Assembly: GCF_049243985.1 (NCBI RefSeq)
Contig: NC_135370.1
Span: forward strand, 43,327,255 to 43,391,254
DNA length: 64,000 bases
Origin: Paroedura picta
Taxonomy: Eukaryota; Chordata; Lepidosauria; Squamata; Gekkonidae
Direction: 5' to 3'
The position numbers were made by a program, and so were the translations under genes. The notes under the pieces were generated by a model. That model did no database searches. It saw nothing but the letters and a program-made list of their open reading frames with translations, and was not told where the DNA came from. Of this stretch, positions 32,601 to 44,014 are shown in pieces. Positions within the stretch are counted from its first letter, which is position 1; the number at the start of each line of letters is the position of its first letter.

Positions 32601-33324
32601 TACAAGTATGTACACCCAAACCAACCCTCAGTTAAATTTTAACCTAACTTCTATAAAGTGGTCTTAAAACAGGTTTCTCAACTAGCCTAGCATCATGCTG
32701 TGTTTTCTTTATAACACCTGATTGCTTCTCAAGGCTATATATCTGTAAAAGTTCCAGGAACAGTATTGCAATGAAACAGCATCATTTGAAGCTTTTGCTC
32801 TTGTACAGCATAAAGATTATGCTGAGCTTGTATATCTCTGTATTCATGATTGTTTCTGGAATGATAATGCACTGGAATTAGACTCTGTGAAGAATGGATC
32901 CTAAACTACTTTAATCCCCTAATGTGAAGTGTCTGTGCAAATTGTGCTATAATTATTATTTACCATTATTTCATAGTTCTTTGGTTGGTTGAACTTTGGA
33001 CCACTGGGTAGTGATAGCTTTAGTTAGGATCATCTTCTTCTAGTTGATTTTCTTTTCTTATAATAGTCTAATTAAGTCTAATTAAACAAATCTAGTTAAT
33101 ACTAATTACGCTGTCACAGGATGTCTTTGAATGCTTAAATTTCTTAAGGCATGTGATGTTAAGATGCAAAATTTTGTTGCTTTCCATGTCATTTCAAATA
33201 ACAGCGAAAGCTTTCCACCTTTCTTGTTAATACTAGAACTTGGGGATAACCAATGATGGTAATGGCCAATAGATTCAGGAAATGCTACTTTAGTGTTATT
33301 AATACACAGATAAATTTAAAAGGG
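32601..33324. other. Unassigned AT-rich DNA
   Basis: No recognised gene or repeat. Confidence 0.45.
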
Positions 33325-33500
33325 GATAGATTCATAGATAGTAGGTCTATCAATGGTTATTAACCCTGGTGGTAAAGGGAACCTCCACATTCCAGAAATA
33401 ATATCTGGATACCATTGTTAGGATGGCAACATCAGGGAAGAGTATGCCATGTTTGCTGGCCTTTTAGCACAGGTTGCTACACTAGATGGACTATGGGTGT
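33325..33500 (+). mobile_element. Old CR1-type LINE 3' fragment
   Basis: 'aggtctatcaatggttatta', 'ggaacctccacattccagaa' and 'ctacactagatggactatgg' follow the 3' UTR order of an older CR1 group, shared with 42170-42395 and 60510-60640. Strongly diverged. Confidence 0.7.
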
Positions 33501-33559
33501 GATCCAAGCAGGAGTTTTCTTTTGCTGTAATTTTCTTCTCCAAGGTACCTCCAGATATT

Positions 33560-33693
33560 TTAGTAATTAAGTAATTTTAAACTATATATGTTTTTATTGT
33601 TTTTATTATGATGTATTTTCTCAATGTTATAAGCCACTCCGAGATGACAGGCTCAAGAAGGGTGGCCTAAAAAATTAAATAATAAACAAACAC
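33560..33693 (+). mobile_element. L2-like 3' tail
   Basis: 'ataagccactccgagatgac' and 'aagggtggcctaaaaaatta' with terminal 'aataataaacaaa' match the L2 end (taagccgcc...gggcggtataaataaa). Confidence 0.65.
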
Positions 33694-34790
33694 AGACTTT
33701 AAAATATATAAGAAGGACCTATATAATAATCCATGGGGATATGACTTGGTACATGGCTTTAAACACCTACATAGCAAATGGGTCTGAACCGGTCAGGATT
33801 ACAGATTACTATCACCAAGCCTGCCTCAGTGTCATAATTAATCGACTTGGATACACTCACAGGATTGGGGATTGTTCATCCCATCCCAGATGTAAGTATT
33901 TAGTATTTCTACATGTAGAATGTGATTTAATCAGAATATTAAATGTAACTCATCAGTAGCTGAAGAAAAAGGCTGTTTCAGATCAATAAAACCGGGTTTT
34001 GAATTATACATTTTATGAACTGAAACCGCTAAAATGTATTTAGAAGCAGAGCATGGAACAAGATACCAGTTATATAGCTGAGTCACATAGCTAACAGCAA
34101 TGCCAATAAAAATGCTCAAGTGGTTCTTAACGTTCCAATCCTAAACAGGCCACACCCTCCTAAGTACACTGAAGGCAATGGCCATAGAAAGGTGTATTTA
34201 AGACTGTGCTGTAACTCACTCACTCATGGTATATTGAATTTTGGAGCACTCCTGACGAATTAAGAGATCTTAAATGAGGAAAAGATGCCAAGATACTGCA
34301 ATTACGCTGCCACTAAAAATCAGAAAATACAATATTTGTCCTCCTATTGATCAAATACAGGGCTCAGAGTACACATACCCAAATGGTTAAGATTCTTCAG
34401 GAGTGCCCAAAATAAAATCAGACCAATTCTGCATGGGGGGCTAAAACATGCTTAGCCTCCGGCTTGCAAATGCAGGATTATAACCCTTGCATTTGCATCC
34501 CTCCATACAGGAAACATGTTCCATGCTGCTCTACCACCGTGTCATGTTTTTTCCCCTCCTTACGAGGCAGGGGAGAAGGCAGAAGAGAGAGCACCATGAA
34601 CTTTACTTACCAGTCCTCAGCCAGTCAATCACTGATTGCAACCAATCCCTTCTCAGTGGAGGTTTGGGGGACTGCAAAGTTACACTGAGCACCAAATTCT
34701 TTTTTAAAGGCAACTTACGAATTTCAATGTGTTAATCTATCTGCGGGACCACCTGTCTGCCTATGCCCCCCGTAGAGCATTTAACTCTGC
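33694..34790. other. Unassigned DNA
   Basis: Nothing recognised. Open frames around 34460-34735 overlap in two phases and have no domain. Confidence 0.45.
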
Positions 34791-34794
34791 GGGT

Positions 34795-35235
34795 ATGAAC
34801 CTACTGGTTGTCCTGGGTCCCTAGGAAATCCGCCTGGCCTCAACCAGGGCCAGGACCTTTTTCCCGAACTTGGAGGAATGAGCTTCCCGTAGAAGGCCCT
34901 GACAGAGCTAAGGGCCCTGACAGAGCTATCAAGGCTCAGCAGGGCCTGCAAGATGGAGCATTTGGTTGAGGCTGGGGAAAGGGTGCCTGGAGTTACAACC
35001 TTGGGGTCCCACCCTATGGTAAGCTATCCTTTGGATGATCTCAACCAGATATTACCACATGAGAACTGTGGTAAGCGACGGTGGCTGGAGCAACAGAATA
35101 ATGGGGGGTTTTTTGTACCCTACCACCGTCTTGATATTGTTTTAATATTGCTGGATTGTTTTAATTGTGGTTGGGGACATTTAATTGCTGATATACTTGG
35201 ATTGTCGTTTTAGTATTTTTATTGTGAGCCGCCTG
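34795..35235 (+). mobile_element. L2-like LINE 3' end
   Basis: 'ggcctcaaccagggccagga', 'ggaatgagcttcccgtagaa' and 'cagggcctgcaagatggagc' followed by 'tttggttgaggctgggg' match the 3' region seen in reverse at 20985-21160. It ends 'ttattgtgagccgcctgg'. A 20-bp tandem duplication (ggccctgacagagct) lies at 34896-34930. Confidence 0.75.
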
Positions 35236-35283
35236 GAATGAATGAATGAATGAATGAATGAATGAATGAATGAATGAATGAAA
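35236..35283. repeat. (AATG)n tail of the L2-like copy
   Basis: About eleven AATG units run directly on from the L2 3' end, consistent with microsatellite growth from the LINE tail. Confidence 0.92.
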
Positions 35284-35684
35284 AAAAACACCACAACATT
35301 GAAACATTGCCTTGTTCTACAACCAGAGGCACCTTCGGGAAGATTGTCTCCACACTCAACTAAAATAATTATTGTATTTCTATGTTGAAGTCTATTTTGA
35401 AGTCTTGACTGTTTGTTGAACAGAAAGATGGCATATAAGTCAAATTAAACTAGTTTCAATCACCTTCCTTTGTATTAACCAGGGATAAGCAATTGCCTGA
35501 CAGTTTGGCTTGTGTTCTGTTCCCCAGATGCAATCTACATAGCCAGGTATTCAACAAACTTTGTCTGTATTGGAGTAGTGCAGACAGGTTTGATTAAGCC
35601 GAAAAGACTGTTGCAGAGATACAGACACGTGACGGTTTTCCAGTAGCTCCTCGTCTTCTCTGTAGTGCTCCCTCACTATTATTT
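35284..35684. other. Unassigned DNA
   Basis: Nothing recognised. Confidence 0.4.
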
Positions 35685-35810
35685 ATTTATTTATTGAATT
35701 TCAACAAGCTGGCTCATGGTGGGTTACAACATAAAAACCCCACAACAATAAAATCCAATTTAAAAAAAAACATTAAAACAATACAAAACATTACAAAAAA
35801 CAACCTGTCG
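35685..35810 (-). mobile_element. L2-like tail, minus strand
   Basis: 'ttatttatttatttattgaa' followed by 'ctcatggtgggttacaacat' reads on the minus strand as 'atgttgtaacccaccatgag' with an (AATA)n end. Confidence 0.55.
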
Positions 35811-36599
35811 GGAAAAAACAACAGGTAATAGCAAATTGAATGAACTGTCAAGATCTGGTTCAGCTTAGACGTGTAAATTCTCACATTGTAGGTTTTGTAT
35901 CTCCTTTGTAGGCCTGGATCTCCTCTTTTCACTAAGTTTAACACTGATAGACTAATAAAAGGGGGTGCATGAGGTTTGCATGTGTTTTTTTAATTACTTG
36001 ACATAGTGCTTACCTGTTTGGCATGACTGGAATATACAATTACCTGCCAATCAATATGAGTTCACTGAATCCAATAAACTATGAGAAGATCTCAGTGAGT
36101 GGCTCCTCCTATATAGATTCATAAACTTTGGGCCTATAGGGAACAAGAGTATTGGAGTTGAAGGTGAAACTTGAAGGCAAGCACAGAATTTCAGGAGCTG
36201 AATAATAAATCTTCATCATTTTAGGCAGAGGCTCAGTTTAACAGGATGTTTTAAAAATAATGCATGGAGTTTTTCTTCAGTCCTGCAGTGCTGTGGTGAC
36301 AGCACCTGCCAAAGCAACATTTTAAGAAAATCTCATCACCAGTGACCAATCAGAAGCCCTGCTGGGCAATAGCCCCTGTCTGACCCTACCAATACTACTA
36401 TTGCATTGTAAAGAACTGTCAATTTCCGCTACGCAACTCATAAGAAAAACCTATTTCCCCTTTCTTTGAGAAAGTGAAAGACATGTTCCAGGTTCATTTT
36501 TTTTTTGCCAGAAATGTTTTTGAGTTTTTGTATTAGCACATTCTCTTTGAAAGGAATCAAACTAATATTGTAAGACTTATGTTTTTTATGAATGTGCTA
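35811..36599. other. Unassigned DNA
   Basis: Nothing recognised. Confidence 0.4.
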
Positions 36600-37060
36600 T
36601 TTTATAACAGCATGCTCTTGATAGTTGTTCTGACTCACTCTCCCAGGCTTTGTCTTTTAAATTCTCCCTGCCTGAGAAGAGATCACTTCATGTTGCTAAA
36701 GAGCAAAAGCTTATTCATAAGTTGATGGAGATATTTATATTAGTGCTGCCCTGGCAGAAAAGTCTGTGGCTATTTTTAGTTGAGTCATAGCTCTCTTTAT
36801 GAAGCCTTTCGGGCCTGTAATTACATGAGGAGAATATGGTGGCTAATAGGGCAAAAAATGACCTGTTAAAATGTGCTGAGCCGAAGACACTTGATTTCCA
36901 CAGTAACCTTTAATCAAGCCACCAACATTTCTTTCTAATTACATAACCTGTGAAATGGGCTGTTAGTACATCCTGCCATCCCAGGGGTTTAGTGACTTTT
37001 ATTTGGTAATAACCAAAAATAATTCCTAACAGCAGGCCAGCTTCAAGGGGGTCCTATGTG
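36600..37060. promoter_or_regulatory. Candidate conserved non-coding element 1
   Basis: This block of about 460 bp is free of every repeat family seen here. It has an even mix of short homeodomain-like cores (taatta, cattaa, tttat) and GC words without low-complexity runs, for example around 'gggcctgtaattacatgagg' and 'ttctaattacataacctgtg'. There is no coding frame. Conservation is only inferred. Confidence 0.35.
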
Positions 37061-37388
37061 CATTAAAGATTAACAAGCAAGTTGCACACCAAGTGGTAAA
37101 AATATAGTATAAATATCATTGTTACTAAGTAGATGGTTGAGCCCCAGCCCCAATTTAACTTCCCAGCTGGCTTAATCTACTTCTTCCCTTTCAGATTGCT
37201 CTCTCCATCCATCTCTTTTGGGGTTACTTCTGTTTATGGTGTCAATTATACTCTTATTTCAGGCTCAGCCTTTTCTGTATTGTCCTGTTCATCTGTAGCC
37301 TTTCCTAGTGACAGTATTAGCAAAATGGCCACCAAAGTTTAGAAATAGTTGAAATAAAGATGTAGTTCTGAAAGGTAATTATATATAC
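37061..37388. other. Unassigned DNA
   Basis: Nothing recognised. Confidence 0.4.
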
Positions 37389-37655
37389 TGTGGCCTTTAA
37401 GAAGAGCTGGGTTTTAAGACCCAAAGGTGTCTCAAAGTGGCTTACAAATGCCTACCCTTCCTCTCCCCACAAGAGACATCCTGTGAGGTCGGTGAGGCTG
37501 AGAGAGCCCTGATAGGACTGCTCAGTCAGAACAGCTTCTAACAGGATGTAACTAGCCCAAGATCCCCCATCTGGCTGCGTGTGGAGGAATGGGGGATCAA
37601 AATCAGTTATTCAGATTAGTAGCCTCCATGCTCAACCACTACACCAAGCTGGATT
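37389..37655 (-). mobile_element. tRNA-derived SINE with L2-like tail, minus strand
   Basis: It runs from 'aaggtgtctcaaagtggctt' through 'aggctgagagagccctgat' to the head 'caaccactacaccaagctgg'. Moderately diverged. Confidence 0.82.
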
Positions 37656-37862
37656 TGTCTAATGTTTGCTTGATTTGGGCCTTATATTCTATAGGATAGT
37701 CCTTTTTTCAGGCTGACACTGTGAGTTTCTGTTGGGCACATTGCATCATGGTCCAGAATTTTTGGATATGCATATCGGACACAGATGAAATGATTTGTCT
37801 TCTAACTTATGTTGGAACTAGCTTCAAAGCCCATTCCTAAGAACGAGCCTATTCATTTAGGG

Positions 37863-38133
37863 CAGTGGTCCCCAACCTGCGGGCCGCTGCCCGGTGCTGG
37901 GCGGCGGCCCGCTGCCGGGCCGCGAAGGCCATGGCGCCGGGCCGCGGCTCCCTCTCCCTGCCCCCCCCGCAGTAAAAAACTTCCCAGGCCGCAAGCTTGC
38001 GGCCCAGGAAGCTTCTTACTGCAGGAGGGCGGGGAGAGGGAATCAAGGCCGGGCCGCGCATCGCGCATGCGTGGCCTGTGCGGGCGCGGCTGCACAGAAA
38101 GGTTGGGGACCTCAGAAAGGTTGGGGACCACTG
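37863..38133. mobile_element. Non-autonomous hAT element (CAGTGGTCCCCAACC family), copy C
   Basis: Perfect 8-bp duplication atttaggg (37855-37862 and 38134-38141). The interior is very GC-rich and different from copies A and B. It contains an inverted pair around 'ccgcaagcttgcgg'. The right end is duplicated: 'agaaaggttggggacc' occurs twice (about 38097 and 38115). Confidence 0.92.
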
Positions 38134-38303
38134 ATTTAGGGGTTTCTAGTGGACTGAATAGCACCAGCCTCTTGCTGTTCAAGGTTGGGAAAATGGTTCA
38201 CATGGCAGTAGAAAACCCTATTCCATGCTCACTGCAGTTTTGATCTGAATTGGGTGCCATGCACATGGGAATTGAGGAGAACCCCAACTCACTGACTGTT
38301 ACA

Positions 38304-38738
38304 TAGTTGTTAGGTGTGAAGTCGTGTCTGACCCATTGCGACCCCATGGACAATGATCCTCCAGGCCTTCCTGTCCTCTACCATTCCCCGGAGTCCATTT
38401 AAGCTTGCACCTACTGCTTCAGTGACTCCATCCAGCCACCTCATTCTCTGTTGTCACCTTCTTCTTTTGCCCTCAGTCTCTCCCAGCATTAGGCTCTTCT
38501 CCAGGGAGTCCTTCCTTCTCATGAGGTAGCCAAAGTATTTGAGTTTCATCTTCAGGATCTGGCCTTCTAAGGAGTAGTCAGGGCTGATCTCCTCTAGGAC
38601 TGACCAGTTTGCTTGCCTTGCAGTCCAAGGGACTCGCAAGAGTCTACTCCAGCACCAGAGTTCAAAAGCTTCAATTCTTTGACGCTCGGCCTTCCTTATG
38701 GTCCAACTTTTGCAGCCATACATTGCAATTGGGAATAC
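38304..38738 (-). mobile_element. BovB (RTE-clade) LINE, longest 3' fragment
   Basis: The minus-strand frame 38454-38723 reads MYGCKSWTIRKAERQRIEAF then ELWCWSRLLRVPWTARQ and LKYFGYLMRRKDSLEKSLML. This is the BovB region C-terminal to the RT. It extends about 170 bp further 5' than the other two copies. The frame does not cover the last part, so it is broken. Confidence 0.92.
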
Positions 38739-39477
38739 ATAGTACCCCAGACCTAATCTGTATACTCAGTAATGTGTGAATCAGACTGTAGGACAGGATT
38801 CACAGTCAGATTATTCTGACCTGAGACTCATAGGGTGGGAACTGGTGATGTTTCATGGAATAATAATACTATGGAGTCCACCCTCTAAAACAGTGATTTT
38901 TCCTAGGGGAACTCTTTAGTCTGGAGATGAGAACCCAGGTCCCACCTGGGAACTGGCATCCATATAATCAGAATGACACAGGCTTGGATTCCTTGGTAAA
39001 TCTCTACTGGTATCAACAATTTTTGTCACCTGTGTGAGATTTTCTTGTCTCCCCCTCAAATGCCATGCTTAAGTGACAGGGGATCAGAGATGTAAATTTT
39101 TCATACAGCGAATTATACGTGTAAATTTTCTCTGAGAAACATAATATATATTTAATAAGAGGGTTTTTCCCAGTGCTCTCCCACATTTCCTACTGTTTTC
39201 TGCTGGGAAATTTGAAAGATCCTAATTTTTCATACTAGACATATTGAATGTGAATAATCTTGCCTTGAGAATCATTTCACTCATTCTAAGAGAGAAAATA
39301 TTTCATAGGAGGATTTTCAATGTCCTCAAAATTTCACAATTCCCCCATTTAAAAAGGTTCTTGGGGAAAAAGGGTGGGTGTCTCCTCCAAAAATTTCCCA
39401 TTTCTTTTGCTTTCTGGGACTTCACATATGTACAGGGGACCTTCAGGAACAGTATGTGGACACAGTTGAAAGAAGGG
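38739..39477. other. Unassigned DNA
   Basis: 'ggagtccaccctctaaaaca' and 'ctttagtctggagatgagaa' near 38875-38930 match inner parts of the MITE at 39478-39714 and are probably a partial copy. The rest is unassigned. Confidence 0.4.
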
Positions 39478-39714
39478 ATGCCAGCCTCCAGGTGGGACCT
39501 GGGGATCCCTCAGAATTATAGCTCATTTCCAGACTACAGAGACCAGTTGTCCTGGAGAAACTTGATACTTTGGAGGGTAAACTCTATGACATTGTGCCCC
39601 ACTCAGGTCCTTGTCCTCCCCTTGCTCCACCTCCAAACCTACAGGAGCTTCCTAACCTGAAGCTGGCAACAGTCCTCTCCCCTGCAGAGGGCCAAAAGGG
39701 ACCTGGCAACCCTA
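39478..39714. mobile_element. Squamate 'ggcaaccct' repeat (MITE-like)
   Basis: The left edge 'gggatgccagcctccaggtg' and right edge 'gggacctggcaaccctat' are imperfect inverted ends of the AGGGTTGCC type. The inside has 'ctccagactacagagacc' and 'agggtaaactctatgaca'. Fragments recur near 11695, 38880, 49840-50155 and 60235-60400. Family class uncertain. Confidence 0.55.
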
Positions 39715-39749
39715 TCTGAAGAATCAGTGAACATCACCCCCTTCCATTA

Positions 39750-40140
39750 GCAGAATTTTTCTGCTAGATTCAGCCATACTCGTGAGCTTAATAAAGCCAT
39801 CATGTGAAACCATGCTTTTATAGTTAACTTAGAATTGTTTTACAATTATAATTAAAAAGCCGCAGGCTATTCAAAATAATTACAAGAGTGGGAAGATTTT
39901 TAATTTCTTTGGCATGTATTGCTTAGTCTCTGCATGCACAATTAGTAGCATTTTCAGAATTCTTTCCTCACCTTGCTTTTTATAATTAAAGAGTGATATC
40001 TTTTCCTCTATTCGTAATTGGATAGCCAGTGAAAATTTTTTAATTACATTTATACTATTAGTGATATTTCATGTAAGTTTTTTTAATTCTATTTAATTTG
40101 GAAAAAAATCAGAGAGAGCTCCAGTCTTTCAATTCTGTGT
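39750..40140. promoter_or_regulatory. Candidate conserved non-coding element 2
   Basis: Repeat-free AT-rich block dense in homeodomain-like TAATT/AATTA cores ('caattataattaaaaagcc', 'ttcgtaattggatagcc', 'tttttaattacattt'). No coding potential. Conservation is inferred from texture only. Confidence 0.35.
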
Positions 40141-40207
40141 GTTTATTTTATTTAGGTCAAATTCTCTTCTTCAAATAGAATTCTTGCATTTTAAACTTCT
40201 TTTCAAG

Positions 40208-40302
40208 AAGCTGTGCCCTGTGCGGGAAGGCGATTGCAAGCCGCTTTGAGACTCCTTCGGGTAGAGAAAAGTGGCATATAAGAACCAACTCCTTCTTCTC
40301 TT
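40208..40302 (+). mobile_element. tRNA-derived SINE, 3' part only
   Basis: 'gaaggcgattgcaagccgct' to 'catataagaaccaactcctt' is the L2-like tail of the SINE. The head is absent. Confidence 0.8.
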
Positions 40303-40448
40303 CCCACACATGTAGTAGCAGTAAAATAGCTTCAATTACATTTGTCAAACTAATAGCCACATGTACCAATATAAGGAAGTTTGGCATTTGGCATGATAGA
40401 AGCAGGATGCATAGCCAGAGGTAACAGCTGCAAATGCAGTATCTAGAC

Positions 40449-40528
40449 CAGGGGTAGTCAACACTGGCAGGGTCTCATGAGAATTGTAGTCCATGAACAT
40501 CTGGAGGACCACAGGTTGACTACCCCTG
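40449..40528. mobile_element. Palindromic hAT MITE, copy 6 (internally deleted)
   Basis: Only 80 bp remain: most of the left arm is missing but both ends are kept. Flanks are atctagac (40441-40448) and gtctagac (40529-40536), matching at 7 of 8 positions. Confidence 0.88.
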
Positions 40529-40569
40529 GTCTAGACTACAGCTTTTGTGTTTATTTATTATTACTTTTC

Positions 40570-40857
40570 AAGAAGAAGAAGAAGAAGAGTTGGTTCTTAT
40601 ATGCCGCTTTTCCCTACCCGAAGGAGGCTCAAAGCGGCTTACAGTCGCCTTCCCATTCCTCTCCCCACAACAGACACCCTGTGAGGGAGGTGAGGCTGAG
40701 AGAGCCCTGATATCACTGCTCGGTCAGAACAGTTTTATCAGTGCCGTGGGGAGCCCAAGGTCACCCAGCTGGTTGCATGTGGGGGAGTGCAGAATCGAAC
40801 CCGGCATGCCAGATTAGAAATCCACGCTCCTAACCACTACACCAAACTGGCTCTCAA
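40570..40857 (-). mobile_element. tRNA-derived SINE with L2-like tail, complete, minus strand
   Basis: It begins with (AAG)n at 40570-40588, then 'gagttggttcttatatgccg', 'ggaggctcaaagcggcttac' and 'gtcacccagctggttgca', and ends with the tRNA-like head 'aaccactacaccaaactgg'. One of the least diverged copies. Confidence 0.9.
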
Positions 40858-41589
40858 ATAAAAGTGAGACAAGAACACTAAAACACTGGCTAAGCACCAC
40901 AGAATTTTATAATACTCTAGTTGTAATTTTTATCTTAGAAGCTATTTAGGGATATTCCAGGAAGGAGACTAACTGAATGAATTAAATAGCCCTGTCCCTA
41001 TTTGTCACATTCTTCTGTATAAGAATTATTATTATCTTTAGTTAAAAGACAAGTAAGTCTGTTATCTATTTACTAATCACATGACAAGGAAGACTAGTTG
41101 GAGACCTAGGTAGAATTACAGGAGGATAAATATTTGGAAAATTTTCCCAACTAGATAAACTCTTATGAGATTAGCAATGCAGCCCTAAACAAAGTTCCAT
41201 TCAAAGCTCACTGACTTGAAATGGCTTGGAAGGGTATCACTATTTAGAGTACAGATCAAACAGGCCAATTTACCCATCCAACAATTATACCGCAGTGAAC
41301 ACATGGCTGTTTGTGAAAATTTGGTGCATGCATTGGCTCATTAAACAGAATGCTGTGACTTTGTGTAAAGAATCAAGATTAAATTTAGAATGTGGCCCAA
41401 GTTCAAAACCGTTACATAACATGAAAGTCACCACTTACTTATTTCATTCCACTAGCTGGAAATTGGCTATTATGAACTTCATGGAGCAAAACAGAAGTTA
41501 ATGTCAGCACTTTGGGAAAGGCAAGAACATTTAGAGAGCAAATCTAAACAGTTTTATTTAGAATCCTACATAAGTCTGTTCAGTGATAG
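40858..41589. other. Unassigned DNA
   Basis: A 91-codon open frame (41226-41501) has no recognisable domain. Nothing else was seen. Confidence 0.4.
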
Positions 41590-42395
41590 ATCAATAAATA
41601 TTTTGCTTCCGTGGTCACTGTGGAAATTGAGGGACACGTGTCACTTTTTTCAGGAAGGGAGTCTGAATAATTGAGCTGAATTGAGGTGACAAGAGATGAA
41701 ATTCTCGAGGTTCTAGGCCTACTGGGGAAATTAAAAACTAATGTATCTCCAGATCTTAATGCCATACACCCAGGTGTTCTTAAGGAACTCAAATGGGAGA
41801 AGAGGGTGCTCCCATTCCTCCATTATATCCAATGGAGAGTCGTCTCCAGAAGAGGCAACTAAGATGGTTAAGGAGGTTGCAGCACCTTCCCTATGAGGAA
41901 AGGCCAAGAGTCTGGGACTTTTCAGTTTAGAAAAAAGACAAGTGGGGTATGGGACATACTAGAGGTTTATAAAATTATGCAAAGGGTACAGAGAGTTGAC
42001 AAAGACACATTTTTCTTCCTCTCCCAAAATACTTGGAAATCAATGACATCAAATGAGGTTGATACGCAGCAGATTCAAGCCAGACAAAGGAATTACTTCT
42101 TTATACAGAGAGTGATTAAAATGTGGAATGCACTGACAGTGAATGGCCAAAGCTTTAAAAGGGGATTTGACAGATTCACAGAGGCTAGATCTATCGGTGG
42201 CCACTAGCCATGGTGACTAAGGGGACGCCGCATAGTCAGAGGCTCTAATCCTTTGCATCCCAGAGCCAGGAGACAACATCGGGGGAAAGACTCCGCCTTT
42301 ATGTCCTGTTGGCCCTTCAGAAGAGGGTCATTGTGTGAGACAGGATGCTGGACTGGATGGACTAGTCTGATCCAACAAGGATCTTCTTATGTTTT
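41590..42395 (+). mobile_element. Old CR1-type LINE fragment with internal deletion
   Basis: 41690-41800 resembles the RT N-terminal region (KTNVSPDLNAIHPGVLKELK-like). 41820-42400 then jumps to the C-terminal region and 3' UTR: 'caactaagatggttaaggag', 'gtgattaaaatgtggaatgc' and 'gctggactggatggactag'. The middle RT is missing. Highly diverged. Confidence 0.75.
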
Positions 42396-42771
42396 GGTCC
42401 CCGTGAAGTGTTCTAAGGAATGTGCTGAACAATGTTTTGACCCAATCAAGCTCCAAATGAAATGAAATTCTACTGCAAAGCTAAGCAACATATGTTAAAC
42501 ATGAACTAAAGAAAATAGCCACTATCCTTAGTCCGTGTCCATTAGCATACAGCTTCCACGGATTTTAATTTCATGGTTAATTTCTGATAGCTTGATGCTG
42601 GCAAGTGTAAAGTGAGTATCAGGTAGCACCAAGCTGAAGCCTTCACAGCTAATGCTGACATCTGGATGAAGCATGATTGTATAAACATAGTATATTGCAA
42701 TGACAGAAATGCTTCATCTCATAGGAACATCAAGAGTAGTAACAATTACCTGTACATAAATTGCAATACAT
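42396..42771. other. Unassigned DNA
   Basis: Nothing recognised. Confidence 0.4.
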
Positions 42772-42831
42772 CTCTTCTCATCCCATAATGCTCTTCTCAT
42801 CCCATAATGCTCTTCTCATCCCATAAGAGCC
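42772..42831. repeat. Three 20-bp tandem units
   Basis: 'cttctcatcccataatgct' is repeated three times head to tail, almost perfectly. Confidence 0.9.
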
Positions 42832-43740
42832 ACATTTAAAATGTACACAAAAGGGAAACCTGAAGAGAGACCGAAGGTTTACTCGGTAATGCTAAAATAT
42901 CTTGAAGCCAAACTAGGAGAATTTAAACATTTGATCCTTAGAGAGAACAAAAATATATTTGGCATATTGGAAATCGGGTAGAACAATAGGCATCATCAGG
43001 ATATGGTAATACTATAGAAAGATGTACGGTTGTGACTTGAAACCGGGGAATTCTCCATCTATATCCAACAAGTGGGGAACAAGATTAATGGGGGAAGAAT
43101 CCACCTTCCTCCCTGCATGTGCTTACCAGACCAATCACTTGATTGACCTGTCAGCAGTACCACTGTCTCCCATGCACCATTTGTGCCTCCTGCCCAGTTC
43201 ACTCATCCACTGACCAGGTTCGGGAGGGAGGGAAGATGTTGTTTCCATTGCCTGACTGCACTGCTACCCCTCCATGGCTTACACAGAGGTGGTGATGGTC
43301 AGCTGATCCTGCTCCCATCCATCCATCCATCAGTCCAGCCAGCCAACTGCTTGACCTCAGTAGTGTGAGGTGAAGGCAGAGTAGTGAATGGCAGCAACTC
43401 CTGCTTCTCACTTTTCAACTCACTGTGGTGTTCTGCTCCCCCAACACTGACTAGTCTCCAGACAACAGGTGGAGGTGAGCAGAGTCAGGGCACATGGGCT
43501 CTCATGGCTCTTCCTCCTCTCCCCACTGAGATAAGTTGCTATTGTCCGCCGTTGCACAAACATGTTCTTTTTGCAGGGCGGAGAAACCCCAGTTTGGCAA
43601 AGTGTTCAAATTTTTCTGCAGACCTTGGGGTCTCCCAGACTTGTATGCTCTAAACCTGGCCCAAATTGCTGTCAATCTGCACAGAGAATAAGGAGAATAA
43701 ACTCCCTCAAAGAATCACTGTGGGTTTAAAAAAAATGGTT
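42832..43740. other. Unassigned DNA
   Basis: 'catccatccatccat' near 43317 is a short simple repeat. Open frames at 43183-43653 overlap on both strands without domain content. Confidence 0.4.
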
Positions 43741-43932
43741 GTTATCACGGTTGATTTAAGGTGACCCCATAGGATTTTCAAGGCAAGAGACTTTCAGAGG
43801 TGGTTGGCCATTGTCTCCCTTGTTCACAACACTGGTATTCCCAGGAAGTCAGGCATCTAGAGACTAGCCAGGGCTGACCCTGCTTAGCTTCCAAGATCAG
43901 GTGAGATTGGACTAGCCCGGCAATCCAGGACT
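43741..43932 (-). mobile_element. 5S rRNA-derived SINE, minus strand
   Basis: Read on the minus strand, 'aatctcacctgatcttggaa' followed by 'gctaagcagggtcagccctg' is the 5S rRNA internal control region. The body continues with 'ctctgaaagtctcttgcctt' and 'aaatcaaccgtgat'. It would use a type 1 pol III promoter. Confidence 0.82.
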
Positions 43933-44012
43933 GAGAATGTTTGGAAGTACCATACTCAAAAAGTAACAGCAATAGGGACAAACTACCAGCCTTCTGATTA
44001 AAATCCAAAAGG
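43933..44012. other. Spacer
   Basis: Short unassigned stretch between the 5S SINE and the TIR element. Confidence 0.4.
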
Positions 44013-44014
44013 TA

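Noticed and set aside
37809-38243. 144-codon open frame over a GC-rich patch near 38 kb
   Set aside because: It crosses both ends of hAT copy C and its target duplications, so it is not a host exon.
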